Assembly (NCBI RefSeq): GCF_008692605.1
Contig: NZ_LFCT01000029.1
Location: 1 to 64,000 of the forward strand
DNA length: 64,000 bases
Reading direction: 5' to 3'
From: Sphingobium estronivorans
GTDB lineage: Bacteria; Pseudomonadota; Alphaproteobacteria; Sphingomonadales; Sphingomonadaceae
The first letter of the stretch is position 1; every line of letters begins with the position of its first letter. Position numbers and translations under genes: made by a program. A model generated the notes under the pieces. It did not search any database. It saw only the letters and a program-made list of their open reading frames with translations, and was not told the origin of the DNA. Positions 32,820 to 41,673 of this stretch are shown here, piece after piece.

Positions 32820-33625
32820 AGATCGCCACCTATAATGTGAACGGCGTCAATGGCCGGCTGCCGGTGCTGCTGCGCTGGCTTGAGGAAGCGCAGCCTGATG
32901 TGGTCGTGCTCCAGGAATTGAAGGCGCCGCAGGAGAAGTTTCCGGAAAGTGCGATCCGCGATCTTGGCTTTGATGTCATCTGGCACGGCCAGAAGTCGTG
33001 GAACGGCGTTGCGCTGCTCAGCCGCGTCGGCGAAATCCACGAGACGCGGCGGGGGCTTCCGGGCGACCCCGACCCGAGCCAGAGCCGCTATATCGAGGCG
33101 GCGGTCAACGGCATCCTGATCGGCGGGCTTTATTTGCCCAACGGCAATCCGCGGCCCGGCCCCAAATTCGACTACAAGCTGCGCTGGTTCGACCGGCTGG
33201 TCGAGCACGCGGCTGGGTTGCTGGAGAGCGGACTGCCGGTGATGCTGGCGGGCGACTTCAATGTCATGCCGACCGATCTCGACGTCTACAAGCCGGAGCG
33301 CTGGCTCGACGACGCGCTGTTCGCACCCGAAGTAAGGGCGGCCTATTTCCGGCTGCTGGATCAGGGCTGGACCGACGCGCTGCGCACGCTGCACCCGGGC
33401 GAGGTCATCTACACCTTCTGGGACTATTTCCGGAACGCCTATGGCCGCAATGCGGGCCTGCGCATCGATCACCTGCTGCTCAGCCCCGCGCTTGCCGACC
33501 GGCTGCTCGATGCTCAGGTCGATCGCCATGTGCGGGGCTGGGAAAAGACCAGCGACCATGCCCCGGTCTGGATCGAACTGGTCGACAAGCCAAAGCGCAA
33601 GCGAGTCCCCAAGGCGAAAATATGA
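32816..33625 (+). CDS. xthA: Exodeoxyribonuclease III / AP endonuclease
   Basis: 269 residues of the exonuclease III family: KIATYNVNGVNGRL (metal-site Asn), VVLQELKAP (catalytic Glu), SRYIEAAVNGILIGGLYLPNG, LAGDFNVMPTDLDVY (Asp/Asn pair), YRNAGLRIDHLLLSPAL and the final SDHAPVWIEL His. It cleaves DNA at abasic sites and trims 3' ends, which fits the adjacent LigD ligase-polymerase and could replace the missing 3'-processing domain of that protein (inference). GTG start overlaps the ligD stop, giving translational coupling. Confidence 0.93.
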   Translation: MKIATYNVNGVNGRLPVLLRWLEEAQPDVVVLQELKAPQEKFPESAIRDLGFDVIWHGQKSWNGVALLSRVGEIHETRRGLPGDPDPSQSRYIEAAVNGILIGGLYLPNGNPRPGPKFDYKLRWFDRLVEHAAGLLESGLPVMLAGDFNVMPTDLDVYKPERWLDDALFAPEVRAAYFRLLDQGWTDALRTLHPGEVIYTFWDYFRNAYGRNAGLRIDHLLLSPALADRLLDAQVDRHVRGWEKTSDHAPVWIELVDKPKRKRVPKAKI

Positions 33626-34112
33626 TGGAGATCGAAAGCTTCCTGCTCGGCGAGAATGACTGGGTGCCGAACAATGCGCGGTTGCCGGTTGTCATCTATC
33701 GCGCCGCGCTGGACGGCGAGGGCGAAGACCTGGCCGGCCGGTTCGAGGCCTTGTTCGAGGACCATGGTTGGCCGCCGGATTGGCGCGACGGCATATTCGA
33801 CTATCACCACTATCATTCGACCGCGCACGAGGTTTTGGGTGTGTTCGCAGGGAAGGCGAGCCACGAGCTTGGCGGGCCAGACGGGCACAAGGTGTCCGTC
33901 GCAGCCGGCGATGCGCTCATGCTGCCGGTACCGGCCACCGCGCGATTCATGCGAGCCAGGATTTCGAGGTTGTCGGCGCCTATCCACGGGGACAGGGCTG
34001 GGACATCTGCCGCGAAGCGCCCGACGATGCGGCACGCGCGCGGATGGAGGCGCTTCCCGATCCGAAGTATGACCCCGTTACCGGCGAGACGGGGGCAAGG
34101 ATTGGCGCCTGA
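33622..34112 (+). pseudogene. Cupin-domain protein with a frameshift
   Basis: The first frame gives MMEIESFLLGENDWVPNN, then DWRDGIFDYHHYHSTAHEVLGVFAGKASHELGG..KVSVAAGDALMLP, a small cupin with the YHHYHSTAHE metal-binding motif. At about 33,925-33,932 the cupin sequence jumps frame and continues as AGTGHRAIHASQDFEVVGAYPRGQGWDICREAP..DPVTGETG to the stop at 34112. In the original frame translation would run on into the topoisomerase. A missing ~4 bp (expected LP-AGTGH) explains it; a sequencing error is possible. Together the parts make a normal ~163-residue cupin. Confidence 0.75.
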
Positions 34113-34215
34113 TCATGACAGGCGCATAGGAGGATCGAGTCTTGCTCTTGGACAGTGCGAACCAGAGTCCGGCCTGGGTGGGGAACGCGAACCCGTGCTG
34201 GACGCTTCAGCGGTT

Positions 34216-35331
34216 ATGAAAACACAAGAGGATGGGCCGGCTGACACCGGCGAGGCAGGAACGATCGTCGATGCGCAGGAAGCCGCGGAAAATGCGGGTC
34301 TCGTCTACGTAACCGACGACAGCCCGGGAATCGTCCGCCAGCCCTACCGCGGCAAGTTTCGATATCGCGATGCCCGGGGCAACGTCGTGACGGACGAAAA
34401 AACTCTGAAGCGAATTGCTTCGCTCGCCATCCCCCCGGCCTATACCGATGTCTGGATCTGCCCCAAGGCAAACGGGCACATCCAGGCGACCGGCCGTGAC
34501 GCAAAGGGCCGCAAGCAGTATCGTTACCATCCGCGTTTCCGCGAGGTACGCGACAGCACCAAGTACGAGCACATGTTGGACTTCGCAAAGGCCCTTCCTG
34601 GCGTGCGCGAGCGCATCGATGCCGATCTCAAGAAGCGCGGGCTACCGCGTGAGAAGGTCCTGGCCGCCGTCGTGCATCTGCTCGAGACCACGATGATCCG
34701 CATCGGCAACGCGGATTATGCCAAGCAGAACAAGAGTTATGGCCTCACGACCCTCCAAGACCGCCATGTCGCGATTGAGGGCGCTGAGCTCCGATTCAAT
34801 TTCAAGGGCAAGAGCGGAAAGCAGTGGCGGCTGAAGCTGAAGGATCGGCGCATCGCGAAGATCGTCAAGGCCAGCCAGGATCTGCCCGGACAGCATCTGT
34901 TCCAATATGTGGGCGAAGACGGCGCGCAGTACGAAGTCACCTCGAACGATATCAACGCTTATCTTCGGGAGATCTCCGGGACGTACATCACCGCCAAGGA
35001 TTTCCGCACCTGGAATGGCACGGTGCTCGCCGCCCTGGCGCTTTCCGAATATGAAAAAGTCGACAGCCAGGCTGCGGCGAAACGGAATGTCCGGACCGCA
35101 ATCGAAGCCGTCGCTTCGCGGCTGGGCAATACGCCCACCGTGTGCCGCAAGTGCTACATTCATCCCGAAGTCTTCGAAAGCTACCTGAGTGACGAATTGG
35201 TCCTGGAGGCGCGGGACGCCGTCGAGAAGGAGCTTCGGGAAGACTTGTCCCGGCTCCGTCCGGAAGAAGCTGTCGTGCTGGCGTTCCTCCAGCGTCGGCT
35301 CGCCGAAAAGGCAAAGGTTCCGGCCCTGTAG
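34216..35331 (+). CDS. DNA topoisomerase IB
   Basis: 371 residues, bacterial (poxvirus-like) type IB topoisomerase that relaxes supercoils by a 3'-phosphotyrosine intermediate. N-terminal domain: AGLVYVTDDSPGIVRQPYRGKFRYRDARG, IPPAYTDVWICPKANGHIQATGRDAKGRKQYRYHP. Catalytic domain: TMIRIGNADYAKQNKSYGLTTL (first Arg), FNFKGKSGKQW (Lys), YITAKDFRTWNGT (Arg), and the active-site Tyr in GNTPTVCRKCYIHPEVF. The start ATG 34216 was chosen because upstream in-frame sequence belongs to the cupin and a spacer. Such enzymes are frequently clustered with LigD and stress genes in sphingomonads. Confidence 0.93.
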   Translation: MKTQEDGPADTGEAGTIVDAQEAAENAGLVYVTDDSPGIVRQPYRGKFRYRDARGNVVTDEKTLKRIASLAIPPAYTDVWICPKANGHIQATGRDAKGRKQYRYHPRFREVRDSTKYEHMLDFAKALPGVRERIDADLKKRGLPREKVLAAVVHLLETTMIRIGNADYAKQNKSYGLTTLQDRHVAIEGAELRFNFKGKSGKQWRLKLKDRRIAKIVKASQDLPGQHLFQYVGEDGAQYEVTSNDINAYLREISGTYITAKDFRTWNGTVLAALALSEYEKVDSQAAAKRNVRTAIEAVASRLGNTPTVCRKCYIHPEVFESYLSDELVLEARDAVEKELREDLSRLRPEEAVVLAFLQRRLAEKAKVPAL

Positions 35332-35419
35332 CCATATGATGAATGGCGGGGCGATGGCCCGTCTCGATCTTTCCGTGAGTCCTGAAGGTCCCTCGCACAG
35401 ATGCTCAGCGTCGGTTGCT

Positions 35420-36280
35420 TCAGCCGTTCACGATCGTGCCGCCATCGGGATGGAGGACTTGGCCCGACATGTAGCTGGAGTCCTCGCAGGCTAGGAACAG
35501 GAAGGCCGGAGCGACCTCATTGGGCTGTCCGGGCCGACCCATCGGGGTGTTTTCGCCAAAATGCTCGAGCTTCTCCGGGCTGGCGCCGCCGCAAGGGTTG
35601 AGCGGGGTCCAGATCGGTCCCGGCGCCACTGCGTTGACGCGAATGCCGTCGCTGACGAGGTTCTCGGACAGCGAGCGGGTGAAGGCGGTGATGGCGCCCT
35701 TGGTTGAACTGTAGTCGAGCAGCTCCTTTGAACCCTGGTACATGGTGACCGAGGTGCAGTTGATGATGGCCGCGCCCTCCTTGAGATGCGGCCGCGCCGC
35801 CTGTACGAGGAAAAACATCCCGAAGATGTTGGTCTGGAACGTGCGCCGTAGCTGTTCCTCGGTAATGTCGGTAATGTCGGTGATGTCCTTGTCGGGATGC
35901 TGCTCGCCGGCATTGTTGACCAGGATGTCGATTTTGCCGAACGCGCCGAGCGTCTCGGCGACGATCCGCTCCGAAGTTTCCTTTTCTCCGATATCACCCT
36001 GAATGGTGATCGCCTGGCGGCCTTCAGCCTCGACGATGCGCTTCGTCTCGGCGGCGTCGTCATCTTCGCACAGATAAGCGATCGCGATGTCGGCGCCTTC
36101 CCGGGCATAGAGAGCCGCCACCGCCCGGCCGATCCCGCTGTCAGCACCGGTTATGATCGCGACCTTGCCCGCGAGGCGATCGGAACCCTTGTAGCGCGGT
36201 TGCCACTCTGGCCGCGGATCGAGACCGCTCTCGTGACCCGGAAGCGCATCTTCGTGAATCATCCCCTGGGTATCGCTCAT
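35420..36280 (-). CDS. SDR-family NAD(P)-dependent oxidoreductase
   Basis: 286 residues of the long SDR type (YhdF/YghA-like). Residues 1-40 are the family-typical lead (HESGLDPRPEWQPRYKGSDRLAGK). Then come the cofactor motif TGADSGIGRAVA, ILVNNAGEQHP, the catalytic Ser in IINCTSVTMYQGS, the YxxxK motif (YSSTKGAI) and GPIWTPLNPCGG. It reduces or oxidises an unknown carbonyl/alcohol. ATG 36280 has AAGGAG six bases upstream, so the in-frame starts at 36286 and 36352 are less likely. A 9 bp triplication encodes DITDITDIT in place of the usual single copy. The IS lies just upstream and may have cut off the native promoter. Confidence 0.92.
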   Translation of the reverse strand: MSDTQGMIHEDALPGHESGLDPRPEWQPRYKGSDRLAGKVAIITGADSGIGRAVAALYAREGADIAIAYLCEDDDAAETKRIVEAEGRQAITIQGDIGEKETSERIVAETLGAFGKIDILVNNAGEQHPDKDITDITDITEEQLRRTFQTNIFGMFFLVQAARPHLKEGAAIINCTSVTMYQGSKELLDYSSTKGAITAFTRSLSENLVSDGIRVNAVAPGPIWTPLNPCGGASPEKLEHFGENTPMGRPGQPNEVAPAFLFLACEDSSYMSGQVLHPDGGTIVNG

Positions 36281-36354
36281 GGACATCTCCTTCTCACAAG
36301 AGAACTCGCCCACCGCGGATCGGTTCTTCGCCTTGGCGACGGAGCGAAACATTA

Positions 36355-36376
36355 GGGAGCGTCACAAAACTGGGGG
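36355..36376 (+). repeat. Left terminal inverted repeat of the IS
   Basis: Begins GGGAGCGTCACAAAACTGGG; exact reverse complement of the right end. Confidence 0.9.
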
Positions 36377-37696
36377 CGGAGCGGGCGAGATTGACGCGCT
36401 TGGACTTAATCTGAGCATTTCGTTGATGTGAGCGACCCTCAAGGAGATAACGGCCTGCGCGCCGGCCTTGGACCATCGCATCTGTTGCGACTTGTTCATG
36501 CGCTTGTTGATCAGGCTGTTGGCCAAACTCTCGGTCTGCGATGTTCCGATCGGCAAACCCGCGCGGTGGCGGGCGGCATAATCGACAATATAGGCGGATT
36601 GGCCGTTGATATAATCGCGCAGACGCCCGACGCCGTTGAGCAAACTGGCGACCTTCGGACTCAGCCTCACGCGCGATTTGACGGATCGCAGGCGCCAGGC
36701 GAGACGTTCAATTTGTGACAGTGCCTTGAGCCCTGGCTGCAATTGGCCATGCCAAAGACGCCAATTCACCTGATCCAACGTGGCGGCGATTTTGGTTTTG
36801 AGGGTCAGTTCGGATCGTCGACCGGGCCGGATGCCTCTGGCAATGATCCTCAAATTCTGAAGTTTACGCGCTATGTGCTCCCAGTCGAGCATAGGCCGCT
36901 CTCCGATCCCGCACGCCTTCAGCAGTCCGCGCAACAGCTTGTCGCCATCAGTGAAACAGGTCATCTGCGTGCCGTCGGTCCGGCCGATGCTTTTCAGGCA
37001 TGCCGTCAGATATTTGGGCGGGTCGGTCTGGCTGCCAAACACGTGTCCAATGATCTGCTGCCCGTTATTGTCAGAGCGGAGATTGCCGATCAGCACCGCA
37101 TGATGTCGTCCGAAGGCCCGATCGTGACTGCGCAGAAAGGCGGTGTCGAGGCAAAGATTGATGTGATCGCAGGACCGACCATCGCTATCCCTTTGCGGCA
37201 TGGCCGCGGCGGCTCCCTCTGACAGGGTAGCACGCCTGACCCGTTCAGGATTGCATCCACAGGCGAGCGGGAACAACTCAGCCAAGAAACGGGCAGCATA
37301 ACGATAGCTCATCCATGCACCTAGCCGGGCCAGGATTCTCTCCGGGCTTCCTTCGGACGCTTCAGCATCGTCGGCTAAAAGGTGGACATAGTCGCGATTA
37401 TGACGGGCCAGCAGGCGCGGGATTCTGACCCTCACATCCCCAAACAGTGTCTGAAGGCGCCGTGAGCGATAATCCTTCAGGCGGATCTCCTCATTCGCGC
37501 GACATAGTACCAGCGCCTTTTCACGCAGCTTTGCTTCGTCAAGCTCCGCAAGTCCAGCCTGAACCGCCGCGACGATGGCGTGCGCCTCGTTCAGCGGAAG
37601 GGCAAATTCCTGCAGCGCTTGGGGCACACGTCGATCAGACCAGGCATAAACGGGTATCCGCTGACGACCGACGACCAGTTCGAGACCGACTTCCAT
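36362..37696 (-). CDS. ISKra4-family transposase
   Basis: 444 residues: an N-terminal region (ALPLNEAHAIVAAVQAGLAEL, LKDYRSRRLQTLFGDVRVRIPRLL) and a DDE-type catalytic core, with candidate acidic residues in INLCLDTAFLRSHD and CFTDGDKLLRGLL. The C-terminus includes LPIGTSQTESLANSLINKRMNKSQQMRWSKAGAQAVISLR, a signature of the ISKra4 group. The gene is intact. The stop codon lies inside the left terminal repeat, leaving no spare sequence at that end. Confidence 0.9.
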   Translation of the reverse strand: MEVGLELVVGRQRIPVYAWSDRRVPQALQEFALPLNEAHAIVAAVQAGLAELDEAKLREKALVLCRANEEIRLKDYRSRRLQTLFGDVRVRIPRLLARHNRDYVHLLADDAEASEGSPERILARLGAWMSYRYAARFLAELFPLACGCNPERVRRATLSEGAAAAMPQRDSDGRSCDHINLCLDTAFLRSHDRAFGRHHAVLIGNLRSDNNGQQIIGHVFGSQTDPPKYLTACLKSIGRTDGTQMTCFTDGDKLLRGLLKACGIGERPMLDWEHIARKLQNLRIIARGIRPGRRSELTLKTKIAATLDQVNWRLWHGQLQPGLKALSQIERLAWRLRSVKSRVRLSPKVASLLNGVGRLRDYINGQSAYIVDYAARHRAGLPIGTSQTESLANSLINKRMNKSQQMRWSKAGAQAVISLRVAHINEMLRLSPSASISPAPPPVL

Positions 37697-37762
37697 TTTC
37701 CTGCTCCCGCCGTTGCGACGACGAAAATCAGTATACCAGATGCTTGTCCCTCGCGTCGCTCA

Positions 37763-37784
37763 CCCCCAGTTTTGTGACGCTCCC
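37763..37784 (-). repeat. Right terminal inverted repeat of the IS
   Basis: Ends ...TTTTGTGACGCTCCC on +; perfect 22 bp match to the left end in inverse orientation. The ~65 bp between it and the transposase ATG must carry the element's promoter. Confidence 0.9.
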
Positions 37785-37814
37785 GGCACTTTTTGCTTCT
37801 TGGTTCCGTGGACC

Positions 37815-38113
37815 TCATTTCGATTGCAGAGATTCTTGCCTCCAGATGACCTCGGCCTTGTAGAGGCCGTGCGGAGCAGCGCCTGCGGGTGTGGATGGCT
37901 GCTCCAGGGCATGCAGGACGAAGCCTGCCGCCGTTGAAGAGCAGACTTTCGATTCCACGATCGGGCGAGGATGAGCGTCTATCGAGGCAACATAGACGAA
38001 GCTCGCCCAGGTATGAACGCACGTAAAGTCGACAATCTATAACGCAATAGGTCCGCTGGCGTGAAACTCGCGGTTGACCTTGTCGAGTGGGCGTGGCGCC
38101 TGGGGGGTCATCG
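37815..38113 (-). pseudogene. IS3-family transposase (OrfB) relic
   Basis: One frame reads APRPLDKVNREFHASGPIAL, a stop, then IVDFTCVHTWASFVYVASIDAHPRPIVESKVCSSTAAGFVLHALEQ. This is the start of the rve integrase core of IS3-type OrfB (usual form W..DFTYVxTWxGFVYVAFVIDxFxRRIVGW). It contains an internal stop, lacks both ends and stops at 37815. It is a dead fragment directly next to the ISKra4 element. Confidence 0.7.
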
Positions 38114-38152
38114 CGCCACTGCAGACGACTTAAAACTTTAATAGGTCTGCGA

Positions 38153-38380
38153 TCAGATGTCATCAGTATGTGAAAATGTAGTCAATTGAGCAAGGCGAGA
38201 CTGCAGTCGAATGGCGAGCGAATTCCTGACTGGCTTACCTACTTTAATCTTACGCCACGTGTTGTAGCTAATCCCAAATCTGTCACTCAACGCTTCGTCT
38301 GTTTGACCAGTAAGAAGTCGCTCCATATCACGAACAACAGATTCACGAATTACAACTTGACCTTTCATAGTATATTTCAC
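38153..38380 (-). CDS. Small HTH protein, unknown
   Basis: 71-75 residues (GTG 38380 or ATG 38368): VVIRESVVRDMERLLTGQTDEALSDRFGISYNTWRKIKVGKPVRNSLAIRLQSRL, a compact helix-turn-helix (ALSDRFGISYNTWRKIKVGKPV). It lies in a distinctly AT-rich patch (about 38,150-38,450) unlike its GC-rich surroundings, suggesting separate origin. Small HTH proteins like this accompany catabolic clusters in sphingomonads. It is upstream of nothing on its own strand except relic IS sequence, so its target is unknown. Confidence 0.6.
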   Translation of the reverse strand: MKYTMKGQVVIRESVVRDMERLLTGQTDEALSDRFGISYNTWRKIKVGKPVRNSLAIRLQSRLAQLTTFSHTDDI

Positions 38381-38552
38381 TCATTATTTAGTGACGAGAC
38401 ATATAAGAATGATCTTGCGAGAACATCCACGAACTAAGATTTCGATCCACCGAGCTTCGAGGAGCAGCTATGGATCAAGATGGTATGTGAAGTGAGCGTT
38501 CGGTGTGGTGACCTTCGACTGCCTTCGTGCGCGGGGGTAGGCCCGGTGATTG

Positions 38553-40010
38553 TCATTTTAGAAAACCGCCCTCCGGATCATCGAAAATTGAACCCCGGAG
38601 CTGCTTGCGTACCTTTCGCTTCATGAGTGACCAAGTCGCCTGCTTTCCCAGGTAATCAAGGGGCCAAGCGGGCCACCGCTGCGGCTTGCGATTGACGATC
38701 CAAAAATCGGTCAGGTCACTATGGCGACCGGCGAGCATGTCTGCGACGGTCTGCCCATGTAAATGGCTGATGGCGAGCCCATGGCCCCAACAACCACCGA
38801 TGTAGATCACGCGCTCGTCACCGACATTCGTGAGGTGAGGCACCAGGTCGCGCGTCCCGGACATGTGCCCCCCCCAATTATGTGCCAGTCTGACATCTTT
38901 CAGCGCAGGAAAGATAGCCTTCAAGTGAGCAAGCGACACCTGACCCCCCTTGGCGCTGACGGTTGGCTCCATTTCGATTCGCGTCGGATAGCCGCCATAA
39001 TAGATAAAGTAGAACTGGATCCGCTTGTCCGCAGTGGGTGCCATATAGTGGAACAGATCGAGTGAGCTTTCGATCGCATTGCCCTGTTTCCATCCGATCG
39101 ACGCCCATTGTTCGTCGGACAAGCGCTCAGTCACTGCGCCGCGCGCGAAAACCGGAGCTTGATACCGGTCGAGCTCCCTGCCGAGTGGTCCTTGTAGCTG
39201 GTGGGTGAATGCATTGGTCGCCAGTACGACCTTGCTCGCCAAGATCGTTCCCCCCGGCGTCGTTACCCGTACCCCGCCGGGCGTCCGCTCCAGATGAGTC
39301 GCTGGCGTGTTTTCATACACTGCAACCCCCGCTGCCTCCGCAATCCGCTTTAGTTCACGCACTTGTTTGCAGGGATTCAGCAGACCTAGATCGGTGTCGG
39401 CGATTGCGGCCTTAAAATGGGTATTTCCGTTGTAACTGGCCTGCACTTGACGGGCATCAAGCCAGGTTATCGTATCAACGCCGACCTTTTGGTAAGCGGA
39501 GTACAGATCGTGAAGATCATCGACCCATCTATCATCAAAAGCAACACGCATCAGTCCCGGAGAACGATAGTCACTGTCCAGACCATTTTGTTCGATAACC
39601 TGGCGAGTGTAAGCAGTCGCGCGACGACAATATGCGAAGGCCGCCGCAGACCGTTCCATACCGTATTTCTTGTGGATGGCCAACTGACTCATTCCAAATT
39701 GCGGCATGATCCAGCCCGCCGCTCGACCGCTGGCGCCGAAGCCTATAATTTCGCTTTCTATCAGGACCACCGAGCCCAGACCGCCCTTGGCGCAGTGCCA
39801 GGCCGATGAAAGTCCCGCGATGCCGCCGCCTATCACGAGAATGTCGCATCGCACGTCGGCATCCAGGTCCGGATTCGCGGCGTAACTTCCATAATCGCGT
39901 ATCCAGAAGGACTTGCCGGCGTGCGGGGGCGACGAGGGCTTCAATTGCTCATCTGTGCCCGACGCCGGGTGCGGCAGATCGTGGCCAGAACCGGGAGTTT
40001 GATTGTGCAT
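38553..40010 (-). CDS. DAO-family FAD-dependent oxidoreductase (PuuB-like)
   Basis: 485 residues. The lead KSFWIRDYGSYAANPDLDADVRCDILVIGGGIAGLSSAWHCAKGG gives the FAD-binding GxGxxG at ~60, followed by ESEIIGFGASGRAAGWIMPQFG as in gamma-glutamylputrescine oxidases and related amine/imino-acid oxidases. Later motifs are VRVTTPGGTILASKVVLATNAFTHQL and IYIGGCWGHGLAISHLHGQTVADML. It probably oxidises a secondary or primary amine to an imine/aldehyde. It is the last gene of the minus-strand cluster and follows the MFS transporter by 56 bp. The substrate is not deducible. Confidence 0.85.
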   Translation of the reverse strand: MHNQTPGSGHDLPHPASGTDEQLKPSSPPHAGKSFWIRDYGSYAANPDLDADVRCDILVIGGGIAGLSSAWHCAKGGLGSVVLIESEIIGFGASGRAAGWIMPQFGMSQLAIHKKYGMERSAAAFAYCRRATAYTRQVIEQNGLDSDYRSPGLMRVAFDDRWVDDLHDLYSAYQKVGVDTITWLDARQVQASYNGNTHFKAAIADTDLGLLNPCKQVRELKRIAEAAGVAVYENTPATHLERTPGGVRVTTPGGTILASKVVLATNAFTHQLQGPLGRELDRYQAPVFARGAVTERLSDEQWASIGWKQGNAIESSLDLFHYMAPTADKRIQFYFIYYGGYPTRIEMEPTVSAKGGQVSLAHLKAIFPALKDVRLAHNWGGHMSGTRDLVPHLTNVGDERVIYIGGCWGHGLAISHLHGQTVADMLAGRHSDLTDFWIVNRKPQRWPAWPLDYLGKQATWSLMKRKVRKQLRGSIFDDPEGGFLK

Positions 40011-40066
40011 CCTTACCTACTCCAACTATCAAGCCGGGCCGACATCATATTTGCGCAAGCCATGGT

Positions 40067-41248
40067 TCAGGAGGCAACAGGCACCCGTGCCGCATCGCTC
40101 GGCCGTCGCGCCGCGAATATCGCAATCATCGCAAACGCAGCTGCGGCCGGGAAGGGCGCGACGAGGAGGACGATGTTCAGCGAGCCTTTCGCGACCAACA
40201 TCGCACCGATGGCGGGGCCTATAGCCTGCGCAGCGACGTTCATGATATAGATCATGCGGGTGAACTTTTCATCCGGATCGTTGTCCGCAACGAGTGACAT
40301 ATAATAGGTCAAGCCCAGGCCCCAGGCGGACAGGTAGGCTGCGAATGCTATCGTATAAGAGAAGACTGTCGTGGAGTCGTGCAGTGCCCAAATGGCGCCG
40401 GAGAACAATAGGGTAGTCAAGGCGATCCACTTAAGGCGGCCTCCTGCCACGCCGACAATTGTCGGGATCAAGACGGCTACTATCGACAAGATGTAGCTGA
40501 ACGCGGCGGCATTCGCCACCTCGGCCGAAGTAAGGCCATTGGTGAGGCCGACCCTTTCCGTAAAGCCGGAAACTATGTTTGCCCCAACGGCAAAGAGTAG
40601 CAAGCCCACCAGCGCGATCTTTCCGAACGCTATGGTGTCAAGCCGGGTGCCTTCCCTATCAGAGATCCCTGGATCACCGGTGCCGCCGCGCAGGTCGGCG
40701 GGAAGCAGAAGCGACAGAAGCACAGCGGCGCCAATCCAGAGCGCGCCCGATGAAAGGGCTGCCCCATGGCCAATATCCGCACGTAAGGCATCAAGCAGCC
40801 AGATTGCGGCGGCCGACAGCAACAGCGAGATGGCCATCCCGGCGCCGAACGCGCGATCCGGAACGGTCGCTCGAGCCATGATGCATGCACATATGGTCGT
40901 CAAAAGCACCACGCTCAATCCCGACGCAAACCGGATCAGGCAGAGCATCAAGTAACTGTCCGCCAAACCAGTCACCGCATTAGCGATCGTGGCCACGATT
41001 GAAGCGCCCAATATGAGCGACCGCCACGGCGCGCGTGGCATCAGGATGAAGCCTAGCATGGCGCCCACGACGCCGCCGGCCTGGTCAATCGTTTGAACGA
41101 AGCCCGCTTGGCTCAGGCTGATGCGCAACGAATCGACGTACATGCCCACGAAGAATGGCGCCACATCGATCAGAATGAGTGATAGAGCATAGAGGGTACA
41201 CGCGATCGCCAACGTAGTTCGAGGATGTTCACCAAGTCCGCTCTTCAC
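40067..41248 (-). CDS. MFS transporter
   Basis: 393 residues with about 12 hydrophobic helices (for example TTLAIACTLYALSLILIDVAPFFVGMYVDSL, GGVVGAMLGFILMPRAPWRSLILGASIVATIANAVTGLADSYLMLCLIRFASGLSVVLLTTICACIMARA). The usual loop 2-3 basic motif is weak (MPRAPWRS). It could import the growth substrate or export an intermediate. Downstream DAO oxidase is close, upstream APC permease is 425 bp away. Confidence 0.85.
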   Translation of the reverse strand: MKSGLGEHPRTTLAIACTLYALSLILIDVAPFFVGMYVDSLRISLSQAGFVQTIDQAGGVVGAMLGFILMPRAPWRSLILGASIVATIANAVTGLADSYLMLCLIRFASGLSVVLLTTICACIMARATVPDRAFGAGMAISLLLSAAAIWLLDALRADIGHGAALSSGALWIGAAVLLSLLLPADLRGGTGDPGISDREGTRLDTIAFGKIALVGLLLFAVGANIVSGFTERVGLTNGLTSAEVANAAAFSYILSIVAVLIPTIVGVAGGRLKWIALTTLLFSGAIWALHDSTTVFSYTIAFAAYLSAWGLGLTYYMSLVADNDPDEKFTRMIYIMNVAAQAIGPAIGAMLVAKGSLNIVLLVAPFPAAAAFAMIAIFAARRPSDAARVPVAS

Positions 41249-41673
41249 GCTCTATTCTCCTGATGGCAGCCTGTTCGCAGAGTGAGATCGTCCTATGATG
41301 CCCTCGACGCAGAAAGATCGCAGGCTGGGAAGCTTATCACACGCTACGAGGCTCACAAGAATAATTCGTCAATCGAATATTTATCAGTTCATCGGGTCAA
41401 GCGCAGCCCGGGAAAAGGACCCCAAGCTTAGCGCTGAGGTGCGTAGGTTACGAACAAGCGTCGCCGAGGTTGATGGAGATACCCAGCCAGCGTCGATTGG
41501 TCATGCTGCCCACCGACGGCAGCATAACGCATCAGCCGTCTCTGCGCGGGCGACGATTTCGAACGCCCTGTGCGTCAGCGCTGGATCGCCAGGATGCCGT
41601 TACAATTAGCATCTTTCTACACCAAAACGCATGAGAAGGTGCAGCGATTGCGGTCGCCGCACCTTGGAGGTTG
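41249..41673. other. Intergenic region without recognisable gene
   Basis: 425 bp between the MFS gene and the APC permease stop. Apart from the hairpin close to the permease stop I see no gene; it must include the MFS promoter (AT-rich around 41,345-41,395). Confidence 0.4.
41636..41665 (-). terminator. Hairpin after APC permease gene
   Basis: AAGGTGC...GCACCTT stem directly behind the permease stop on the minus strand, followed by a weak T-rich stretch (CTCATGCGTTTTGG). Probable terminator. Confidence 0.5.

Larger units (their letters stand above)
36355..37784 (-). mobile_element. ISKra4-family insertion sequence (complete)
   Basis: 1430 bp element with perfect 22 bp terminal inverted repeats and one transposase gene. 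No target-site duplication is visible in the flanks (…AACATTA / GGCACTTT…). It sits between the SDR gene and an IS3-family relic. Confidence 0.9.

Noticed and set aside
32998..34215. One long + frame joining exonuclease shadow, cupin and topoisomerase
   Set aside because: Only the topoisomerase part is a real protein end to end; the earlier part is exonuclease III in the wrong frame plus the first half of a frameshifted cupin.
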